Origin: an uncultured Anaerotruncus sp.
Lineage (GTDB): Bacteria > Bacillota_A > Clostridia > Oscillospirales > CAG-272
Length of the DNA stretch: 8,165 nucleotides
Direction: 5' to 3'
Assembly (NCBI GenBank): GCA_958414155.1
Contig: CATYWI010000040.1
Location: 1-8,165 of the forward strand
The translations under genes were made by a program, and so were the position numbers. Below are positions 1 to 4,408 of the stretch, piece by piece; the first letter of the stretch is position 1; each line of letters starts with the position of its first letter. The notes beneath the pieces were generated by a model. That model ran no database searches. It saw only the letters and a program-made list of their open reading frames with translations, and was not told the DNA's origin.

Positions 1-1035
1 TGTGAGCGGAAGTCCGCGCAGGGCATCCGAGGCTATCGCGGTCACCTTTTTACCGCCAAGCATGGCAGGTATGACCACGGTGGCATCACGCGATGTGCAT
101 GCCGTTACCGTCGCCGTACCGCCCCGAATACTATATTTGAAGTATTTTCCCGGCGTCTCCGCTGCCCAGACGGCATAAAGATCTATCTCCCCGTTCCCGG
201 GCATGACGACGTTCCAGCCGCAGGCGTAAAAATCGCCGCTCCCGTCAGCCGCAGTATTGTAGCCGAGGAGCGCATACCCCGCGCGCGTGAGCGAGCCGTC
301 GTTCGGATGCGCATTGGGGCAAAGATAAAACTCGCGCGACTGCCGCTCGGTCATAACGTCGCCTCCGTCGGCAGTCCTGCCGCCTGCGGCATGATAACGC
401 AGAACAAAGCTACCTGCCGCCGATGCGTCGCGGTAATTGAGATAGATCACCGCATTGTCGGAGGGGGTATAGGTATACACGCGCTCGGAGGAAAGCAGCA
501 AGCCGCCGCCGTCAAGCGTTGCTCCGAGCGAATAGCCAGCAAAGATGTATCCGCTTTTTTCCGTCACCGAAAGATACACACGCTCGTTTTCGGTGATAGT
601 GGAGATGCCCGCACCCGGAGTTACCGTGCCGCAGGTCTCGTCATTGATTATCTTGAGGCTGTAAACATCGGGACGTCTTACGCGGTAGACGACCGTAGTC
701 GGCGCACGCACGCCTGTGAGCGTCATTCTGCCGTTTTCGGTCTCGACGTCCCCGGAAAGTATCTCAAGCATATTGCCGATGGGAATGTCAACGGTAAAGC
801 TGACATCCTCGCCCGGAACGACGTCAAACACCCCGCCGCCCACACCGTCGGCGTCGGCAAAAACCACGCGCACGGTATACCCGGTGCCCGCCGCCGTGAT
901 ATCCGACTGCCGGAAGGCGTCAAAGCCGCCGCGTATGAGGACGGCTGATAAAATGAGCACGGCAAGTGCCGCCGCCGCTATGAGCGATCTTACCGCAATA
1001 CCGGACACCCCGGATGAGCTTATATCTTTCTTCAT
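1..1035 (-). CDS. Membrane-anchored surface protein with InlB-type repeats and start of a BspA-like leucine-rich region (3' end off window)
   Basis: The minus-strand frame is open for 345 codons from the ATG at 1035 to the window edge; the C-terminus is missing. Residues 13-36 form a hydrophobic segment after MKKDISSSG, so the protein is secreted or anchored by its N-terminus; I see no clear cleavage site. Residues 54-120 look like an Ig-like or InlB-type module (VVPGEDVSFTVDIP, then LTGVRAPTTVVYRV). Residues 124-202 resemble the divergent InlB B-repeat (GTVTPGAG, then SGYIFAGYS and SDNAVIYLNY). Residues 208-291 are a classic Listeria-Bacteroides repeat (FVLRYHAAGG, then RAGYALLGYNTAADGSGDFY and DLYAVW). 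From about 298 (YSIRGGTATVTAC, VVIPAMLGGKKVTAIASDAL) a BspA-type leucine-rich repeat begins. Such proteins usually bind host or polymer surfaces; the ligand here is unknown. The upstream ATG at 1043 is closed at once by a stop, which supports 1035; a weak GGGG lies 10 nt before it. Confidence 0.85.
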   Translation of the reverse strand, partial: MKKDISSSGVSGIAVRSLIAAAALAVLILSAVLIRGGFDAFRQSDITAAGTGYTVRVVFADADGVGGGVFDVVPGEDVSFTVDIPIGNMLEILSGDVETENGRMTLTGVRAPTTVVYRVRRPDVYSLKIINDETCGTVTPGAGISTITENERVYLSVTEKSGYIFAGYSLGATLDGGGLLLSSERVYTYTPSDNAVIYLNYRDASAAGSFVLRYHAAGGRTADGGDVMTERQSREFYLCPNAHPNDGSLTRAGYALLGYNTAADGSGDFYACGWNVVMPGNGEIDLYAVWAAETPGKYFKYSIRGGTATVTACTSRDATVVIPAMLGGKKVTAIASDALRGLPLT

Positions 1036-1071
1036 ATATACATGACCCCGACAATATAATATATCACAGTA

Positions 1072-1100
1072 ATTATATCAAATACGGGGCTAACGTTCAA
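1072..1100 (-). promoter_or_regulatory. SigA-type promoter of the surface-protein gene
   Basis: On the minus strand TTGAAC (1100-1095) is followed after exactly 17 bp by a perfect TATAAT (1077-1072). Transcription would start near 1065, about 30 bases before the ATG at 1035. The leader contains no obvious structure. Confidence 0.75.
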
Positions 1101-1107
1101 TAGGCAG

Positions 1108-1138
1108 CGGCGGTTTTGACACAAAAAAATCACCGCCG
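1108..1138. repeat. Inverted repeat CGGCGGT/ACCGCCG between the divergent promoters
   Basis: The perfect 7-bp arms lie at 1108-1114 and 1132-1138, separated by 17 bp of A-rich sequence. The repeat is just upstream of the -35 box at 1095-1100 and ends 12 bp before the plus-strand -10 element at 1151. It could be an operator serving both directions or a leftover hairpin; no T-tract follows in either direction, so a terminator is unlikely. No regulator gene is visible next to it. Confidence 0.4.
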
Positions 1139-1158
1139 TGGGCGATAAGTCATATAAT
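1131..1158 (+). promoter_or_regulatory. Possible mother-cell sigma (SigE/SigK-like) promoter of the spoVM micro-operon
   Basis: CATATAAT at 1151-1158 fits the SigE -10 consensus CATAYANT at every fixed base. It also fits SigK CATANNNTA except for the last base. A SigK-type -35 (CACC, 1131-1134) sits 16 bp upstream; a SigE-type AT-rich -35 is not evident. The motif contains TATAAT, but no SigA -35 lies at 17 bp. The expected start near 1165 is about 47 bases before the first ATG. B. subtilis spoVM is expressed in the mother cell under SigE, which makes the reading plausible. The motifs carry little information on their own. Confidence 0.4.
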
Positions 1159-1167
1159 TATAGCAGA

Positions 1168-1188
1168 GGGGACGTCAAAGCCGTCCCC
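1168..1188 (+). other. Stem-loop at the 5' end of the spoVM micro-operon leader
   Basis: GGGGACG (1168-1174) pairs perfectly with CGTCCCC (1182-1188) across a 7-base loop. It would lie within the first few bases of the transcript and ends 9 bases before the GGGAGG ribosome binding site at 1198-1203, so it leaves that site free. No U-tract follows, so it is not a terminator. A role in protecting the 5' end of the mRNA is an inference. Confidence 0.45.
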
Positions 1189-1211
1189 CGGATGACAGGG
1201 AGGAAACAGTC

Positions 1212-1364
1212 ATGCCGAGATCATGCGAGCTGAAAAAAATGATAGGGCTTCTGGTCCTTTGCTTCGGCGCGGGGATATTTCTGTCCTTTATCCTGCCGTG
1301 GAGGCTGCTTGCCTTCATCGAAGCGGCGGCTCTGCTCTGCGCGGGCGTGATGCTTATAAAGTGA
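1212..1364 (+). CDS. Small two-helix membrane protein encoded upstream of spoVM
   Basis: This 50-codon gene starts at ATG 1212, 8 bases after a strong GGGAGG (1198-1203), and ends with TGA at 1362-1364. The product begins MPRSCELKKM and has two hydrophobic stretches, about residues 10-28 (IGLLVLCFGAGIFLSFI) and 32-49 (LLAFIEAAALLCAGVMLI), separated by LPW. This predicts a helical hairpin in the membrane. The FGAGIFLSFILP and IEAAALL pattern resembles short conserved hypothetical membrane proteins that I recall from Clostridia; their function is not known to me. The spoVM-like gene starts 37 bases downstream with its own ribosome binding site and no intervening terminator or promoter, so the two are probably co-transcribed. 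A sporulation-membrane role is inferred from context only. The clean ribosome binding site, membrane-protein composition and operon position argue that it is real despite its size. Confidence 0.75.
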   Translation: MPRSCELKKMIGLLVLCFGAGIFLSFILPWRLLAFIEAAALLCAGVMLIK

Positions 1365-1401
1365 ACCGCCGGCGCTTCCCTGCCTCCGGAAAGGAGCCGA
1401 A

Positions 1402-1497
1402 ATGAAGATAATCGTAATACGCTCTCCGGGAATTTTCTCGCCGCTTCTGCGTCGGATATTCGGGAAAAAAGGGGAAAAGCCAAAGAGAAGGAAATAA
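1402..1497 (+). CDS. spoVM: SpoVM-like amphipathic sporulation peptide (31 aa)
   Basis: The gene starts at ATG 1402, 5 bases after AAGGAG (1391-1396), and ends with TAA at 1495-1497. The product, MKIIVIRSPGIFSPLLRRIF followed by GKKGEKPKRRK, aligns without gaps to Bacillus subtilis SpoVM (26 residues). Met1, Lys2, Ile6, Pro9, Arg17 and Gly21 are shared, and the spacing of hydrophobic and basic residues is the same. In B. subtilis, SpoVM is an amphipathic helix that binds the convex outer forespore membrane and recruits SpoIVA to start coat assembly. Pro9 is important for its membrane geometry and Ile6 for working with SpoIVA. The strongly basic tail after Gly21 is longer than in Bacillus. The gene is the last of a two-gene operon and is followed 7 bases later by a strong terminator. 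The main doubt is that so short a sequence gives limited statistical support; the ungapped match to functional residues is persuasive. Confidence 0.8.
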   Translation: MKIIVIRSPGIFSPLLRRIFGKKGEKPKRRK

Positions 1498-1503
1498 CTC
1501 TGC

Positions 1504-1539
1504 GGGGTCGGCAGCTTTTCAGCATTGCCGACCCCTTTT
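1504..1539 (+). terminator. Intrinsic terminator of the spoVM micro-operon
   Basis: GGGGTCGGCA (1504-1513) pairs perfectly with TGCCGACCCC (1526-1535) over a 12-base loop and is followed directly by TTTT. It begins 7 bases after the spoVM stop. On the minus strand the hairpin is not followed by a U-run, so it would only weakly stop the convergent gene ending at 1574. Confidence 0.9.
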
Positions 1540-1573
1540 GTAACTATGCGTATGAAACGTCGAACGCCGCGCG

Positions 1574-2551
1574 TCACTCCGCGCGCATTTCTTCGCCGTA
1601 CCGTGTGTAGAGCGCGTTTATCTCATCCTTTATCTCTGCTATCCGCCCGCGTATCTCACCTACGCGCCCGGCAAGCTCCGCCTCAAGCTGCGCACGGTCC
1701 TTTTCCGCATTCTCGCGGTAGGTCTGACGCGCGTCAAGGCTCTTTACCGTTATTTTGGCTTCATACATTTTAAGCATCTCGAGCATCGAACGGAAAAGCG
1801 GAAGGTTCAGTCCGCGCCCGGTGGCGGTAAAAAGCACGTCCTTGTGCGAAGATATGCCCGAAAGGATCTCCAGATTTCCGCCCTCTCTGTCCCATTCGGC
1901 GCTTCGCGTTACATTGTCTCCGACAGTACCGGAGGTGTGCGCGGTCTCCGGCAGGACGATCTCACCGACACCCGCCGCCGCGAGCGCCGCAGCACCCGCT
2001 TCGCCGAGCGTGGCGCCCGTATAAAGCACTGCCGGGAAGAGCGTTATGCCCATGTCCGCCATTGATTTTTTTACGCTCTCAAAATGCGCGGCTCCGTCGT
2101 CTGTGCCGTCCCATGCGGCGCAAAAGCTCCAGCCCGCCGCCGAGAGCCGCAAGAGCATGGAAACGTCAAGCATACCTGCCGTACCGATAGTTGCGGGATC
2201 ATCCACCGCCACGCTCGCGGTGTAGCCGTAATCCGTCAGCACCGGGAATGCCGACTCGTAGACCTCGGCAGACGTATCACGGAATATGACGGCAAACGCA
2301 GGGGGCGCGCCGGCTCCCTCGGCATAGCTCGCCTCAAGCCTTGCAAGCTCGCTCTCAAGCTCCTGCCGCTCGCGTTTGAGCGGATCAAGCTCAAGGCGCA
2401 ACGTCTCGGCGCGCGCCTCCTTTTCGGCGATCTCCGCCCGGTGCTGTCTGTTGTCCTTTACGCTGATGACGACTCCCACCGCTCCGAGAACTATCAGAAG
2501 CACGATAAATATTGAAATAATTATTTTTACAACGTTACCGCTACCGTTCAT
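1574..2551 (-). CDS. Membrane-anchored coiled-coil protein with a degenerate NodB-like (polysaccharide deacetylase-type) domain
   Basis: The 325-residue product starts at ATG 2551, with AGAGG 11 bases upstream and a SigA promoter placing the mRNA start near 2582. The reading frame stays open to 2701, but that extension crosses the promoter and a terminator hairpin. Residues 8-30 form one membrane segment (VVKIIISIFIVLLIVLGAVG). Residues 33-77 and about 275-320 are rich in Glu, Arg, Lys, Leu and Ala with heptad character and should form coiled coils. The middle (about 83-265) follows the polysaccharide deacetylase layout: a strand AFAVIFRD, then VYESAFPVLTDYGYTASVAV, then GMLDVSMLLRLSAAGWSF. 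In active enzymes the first strand ends in the FDDG metal/catalytic motif and the third in an HxxxH-type metal site. Here these positions read FRDT and CAAWDG, so activity is unlikely. It probably acts outside the membrane as a binding or scaffold protein. The fold call is from pattern memory and is tentative; the membrane and coiled-coil parts are secure. Confidence 0.75.
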   Translation of the reverse strand: MNGSGNVVKIIISIFIVLLIVLGAVGVVISVKDNRQHRAEIAEKEARAETLRLELDPLKRERQELESELARLEASYAEGAGAPPAFAVIFRDTSAEVYESAFPVLTDYGYTASVAVDDPATIGTAGMLDVSMLLRLSAAGWSFCAAWDGTDDGAAHFESVKKSMADMGITLFPAVLYTGATLGEAGAAALAAAGVGEIVLPETAHTSGTVGDNVTRSAEWDREGGNLEILSGISSHKDVLFTATGRGLNLPLFRSMLEMLKMYEAKITVKSLDARQTYRENAEKDRAQLEAELAGRVGEIRGRIAEIKDEINALYTRYGEEMRAE

Positions 2552-2588
2552 TATTCCGTTTTCCTCTGTTGGGTATTTTTTATAATAC

Positions 2589-2617
2589 AGTATACCACAC
2601 ATTAAAGAAAAGTTCAA
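2589..2617 (-). promoter_or_regulatory. SigA-type promoter with extended -10 for the coiled-coil protein gene
   Basis: On the minus strand TTGAAC (2617-2612) and TATACT (2594-2589) are separated by exactly 17 bp, and TGG directly before the -10 box gives an extended -10. The start near 2582 leaves a leader of about 31 bases before ATG 2551. This settles the start-codon choice against the upstream in-frame ATGs. The -35 box lies 2 bp beyond the foot of the preceding terminator hairpin. Confidence 0.75.
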
Positions 2618-2619
2618 GT

Positions 2620-2667
2620 AGACGGCGGCATCAAAAACCCATTTTGAGCTTTTTAATACCGCCGTCT
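2620..2667 (-). terminator. Long hairpin downstream of the solute-binding protein gene, probable terminator
   Basis: AGACGGCGG and CCGCCGTCT form a perfect 9-bp stem. In the minus-strand RNA it continues inward for 9 more pairs (TATTAAAAA with TTTTTGATG), two of which are G-U, closing a 12-base loop. On the plus strand those two positions would be C-A mismatches, so the structure favours the minus-strand transcript. It lies about 53 bases after the stop at 2721. The sequence after the stem is U-rich but interrupted, so termination may be incomplete and some read-through into the next gene is possible. Confidence 0.65.
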
Positions 2668-2720
2668 GCGTGGCTTCCGGCAGCTGAACGCCTCCGGTCA
2701 CTGTTTTACATTATCATGAC

Positions 2721-4190
2721 TTATTTCGTATACGCTGCGTTTACGCCCTCAAGAAGGCTTTTCAGCATCTTTGTACGGGCAGCCTTTGTGCGCAGCCAGT
2801 CGCTGCGGTTATCCATGGCGTCACGGTAGAGCGTCTGGGTCATGTCATTAAGGGTTATACCGTATATTCTGCCGAGGTCAAAGGTAACGCCGTCGCGTAT
2901 GAGATCGTACATTTTAGCCGTCTCACTGTCCTTGGCAAAGCGTATCTTCATTGTTACCTCAAATATGGCGGGCGTCGTGTAATTGTACGCTTCATACGCC
3001 CAGCATTCCAGAACAGCCGATGCAAGGTCGGGGCGTGTGCAATCGGCAACTACCGCATAGAGCGTAAAGGGGTTGCCGGCGCAGGTGTAGTACGCCTCCT
3101 GATCGGAGCTCCACTTGGGCGCGGGCACGACGCCGTACCCGAACTCGACATCCGCAAGGTTCTTTATCGCGGCAACGGCGCGGTCACAGTAAAATACCGA
3201 TCTGCCCGCCGAAAATACGTTGGCCTTTCCCTTCCAGTATCCGTCATCGGAGTCGTAGCAAAGGCGCTCCAGCTTTTCAAGCAGCCCAGCCGACTTTTCG
3301 CTGAAATAGGAATCCGCCACCTGAATCAGACCGTTTGCATCGCGGTCGGTGGTGCGCAGTCCGGAGCCGTAGAAAAATGCGTCGAGCGACAGCTTGGGCA
3401 GAACAAGACCGTACTGGTCGCCCGCCGACTTCTGCATATCGGCATCGGTATCGCGGTAGAAGTCCTGGCACATGGCTATCATGTTATCGACAGTCCACTC
3501 GTTTGCGTTTATCATGTCGTAGGGCGAGCGTGAGCCGGTCTTCGTTTCAAGCAGATCCTTGTTGAAGAAAACGGCGTACATCATATAAAGCATATTAGTG
3601 GAGATATCGCCCGAAACGAAGTAGAGCTTACCGTTTACGGTAGCCTCGGAGGTGAGCAGCGAGGGCCACCACGGCTTTTCAAGGTCAAGGTGCTCGGTCT
3701 TGGCAAGATCATAGCAGAAGCTGTTGTACGCCGCGTTTGCAACGCTCTGGCTGTAGCCCGCTATGATGTCAAACGCATGGTCGCCCGAGCCGATGCTGGC
3801 GTTTATGTAGCTGACGAATTCCTTGAGCTTGGAGTTTCTGCCCTCCTGCCCGATGAAGTCCAGCTTGACCTTCATGCGTTCCTCAAGCATTTTGTTGCGC
3901 CGGTTTATGGCGTCCTGAGTTTTATCCATTATATTGTCGGCATCTTCAATGAAAAATTCGGGGTTTTCAACATCCGACCAGTAAAGCACTCCCATCGTCT
4001 CACCGCCGAGATCGACGTCATCGGGGATCGAAAGACGCTCGGCAGTATCCTCGGGAGTATCGACCGTGGGCGCGGCAGTCACGGGCGTCGTGACCGGCGT
4101 ATCCGACCCGTTTTGGGCACAGGCGGAGAAGCAAAGCAGCACCGTAAGCACGGCAAGGACAAGGGATGCATAGCGCATTGTTCTTTTCAT
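2721..4190 (-). CDS. Extracellular solute-binding lipoprotein, family 1-like, orphan
   Basis: The 489-residue product starts at ATG 4190, 12 bases after AAAGGA. The N-terminus has basic residues (MKRTMR), a hydrophobic stretch (about 8-20) and a lipobox FSAC ending at Cys24, so it should be lipidated and held on the outer face of the membrane. Residues 25-50 are a Thr/Pro-rich linker. The rest looks like an ABC-importer solute-binding protein of the sugar-binding type. It has LYFVSGD (189-195) and the typical MYAVFFNKDLLE (204-215), followed by EWTVDNMIAMCQDF (231-244) and GYGVVPAPKW (351-360). The length is normal for the family. No permease or ATPase gene is adjacent: a hairpin follows, then an unrelated gene, and the divergent neighbours are exporter genes. 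It must share a distant importer or act as a binding protein or sensor. The promoter carries a LacI/CcpA-like palindrome, consistent with sugar regulation. The substrate cannot be told from sequence. Confidence 0.9.
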   Translation of the reverse strand: MKRTMRYASLVLAVLTVLLCFSACAQNGSDTPVTTPVTAAPTVDTPEDTAERLSIPDDVDLGGETMGVLYWSDVENPEFFIEDADNIMDKTQDAINRRNKMLEERMKVKLDFIGQEGRNSKLKEFVSYINASIGSGDHAFDIIAGYSQSVANAAYNSFCYDLAKTEHLDLEKPWWPSLLTSEATVNGKLYFVSGDISTNMLYMMYAVFFNKDLLETKTGSRSPYDMINANEWTVDNMIAMCQDFYRDTDADMQKSAGDQYGLVLPKLSLDAFFYGSGLRTTDRDANGLIQVADSYFSEKSAGLLEKLERLCYDSDDGYWKGKANVFSAGRSVFYCDRAVAAIKNLADVEFGYGVVPAPKWSSDQEAYYTCAGNPFTLYAVVADCTRPDLASAVLECWAYEAYNYTTPAIFEVTMKIRFAKDSETAKMYDLIRDGVTFDLGRIYGITLNDMTQTLYRDAMDNRSDWLRTKAARTKMLKSLLEGVNAAYTK

Positions 4191-4221
4191 AACGTGGTAC
4201 CATCCTTTAAGGCTATCTTTC

Positions 4222-4238
4222 GAAGGCGCGTGACCTTC
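4222..4238 (-). other. Leader stem-loop of the solute-binding protein mRNA
   Basis: In minus-strand RNA GAAGG (4238-4234) pairs with CCTTC (4226-4222) over a 7-base loop. With the predicted start near 4243 this hairpin sits about 5 bases from the 5' end and well upstream of the ribosome binding site. It may protect the mRNA; a short stem of this size can also occur by chance. Confidence 0.3.
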
Positions 4239-4249
4239 CTATTTATTTT

Positions 4250-4278
4250 ATTATATCATCGGCAAAGCGCGTTGTAAA
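4250..4278 (-). promoter_or_regulatory. Strong SigA-type promoter of the solute-binding protein gene
   Basis: On the minus strand TTTACA (4278-4273) and a perfect TATAAT (4255-4250) are 17 bp apart, and TGA before the -10 box makes it an extended -10 promoter. The start near 4243 gives a leader of about 53 bases to ATG 4190. Confidence 0.85.
4263..4274. promoter_or_regulatory. LacI/CcpA-like imperfect palindrome in the promoter spacer
   Basis: CAAAGCGCGTTG is palindromic except for one pair and has the central CG typical of LacI-family operators. On the minus strand its core GCGCTTT also matches the core of the catabolite-responsive (cre) consensus, but the outer bases do not. It lies between the -35 and -10 boxes and touches the -35, where bound repressor would block RNA polymerase. 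A sugar-sensing regulator for a sugar-type binding protein is plausible; the site is short and unproven. Confidence 0.35.
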
Positions 4279-4316
4279 GTGTTTTTTATCACCGCGGCGG
4301 AATAATTTTTTGTCCG

Positions 4317-4333
4317 CTAAACCTGCGGTTTAG
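4317..4333. promoter_or_regulatory. Perfect 7-3-7 palindrome upstream of the ABC exporter promoter, candidate operator
   Basis: CTAAACC (4317-4323) and GGTTTAG (4327-4333) are exact inverted repeats around TGC. The site ends 5 bp before the -35 box at 4339. Exporter pairs of this type are often controlled by MarR- or TetR-family regulators that bind palindromes of this size, but no such gene is in the window. No T-run follows, so a terminator role is unlikely. Confidence 0.5.
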
Positions 4334-4338
4334 TTCCG

Positions 4339-4367
4339 TTGACATATATACATTTGTGTGATATAAT
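4339..4367 (+). promoter_or_regulatory. Consensus SigA promoter of the ABC exporter operon
   Basis: A perfect TTGACA (4339-4344) and perfect TATAAT (4362-4367) are separated by exactly 17 bp, and TGA precedes the -10 box, giving an extended -10. The -10 box lies inside the palindrome GATATAATATC (4360-4370). Transcription would begin near 4374, leaving a leader of about 35 bases. A promoter this close to consensus usually needs repression to be kept low. Confidence 0.92.
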
Positions 4368-4408
4368 ATCTAAACATGTATTTTTGGCTTTATCGATAAA
4401 GGTGTATT

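Noticed and set aside
307..1045. Plus-strand open frames of 213 and 109 codons over the left part.
   Set aside because: They lie antisense to the long surface-protein frame, have no convincing ribosome binding sites and show low-complexity Arg/Ala/Pro/Ser composition typical of shadow frames in GC-rich genes.
1116..1158. A perfect TTGACA (1116-1121) and TATAAT (1153-1158) as a SigA promoter for the spoVM operon.
   Set aside because: The boxes are 31 bp apart, far from the 16-18 bp needed, and no other -10 lies at the right distance from that TTGACA.
1175..1577. Minus-strand frames of 116 and 118 codons opposite the micro-operon.
   Set aside because: They cross the intrinsic terminator and lack ribosome binding sites and recognisable domains, while the plus strand has two small genes with clear ribosome binding sites and a terminator in the right direction.
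2552..2701. A 50-codon N-terminal extension of the coiled-coil protein up to an ATG at 2701.
   Set aside because: The extension runs through a terminator-like hairpin and the -35/-10 boxes of a good promoter, so it would not be in the mRNA. ATG 2551 has a ribosome binding site and is followed directly by the membrane segment.
3690..4277. A 195-codon plus-strand frame over the start of the solute-binding protein gene.
   Set aside because: It overlaps the signal-peptide region and promoter of a well-supported gene on the other strand and has no promoter or ribosome binding site of its own.
4297..4317. A GCGGA/TCCGC inverted repeat with an A/T-rich loop in the divergent region.
   Set aside because: Five-bp arms are expected by chance, and the right arm overlaps the better 7-3-7 palindrome.
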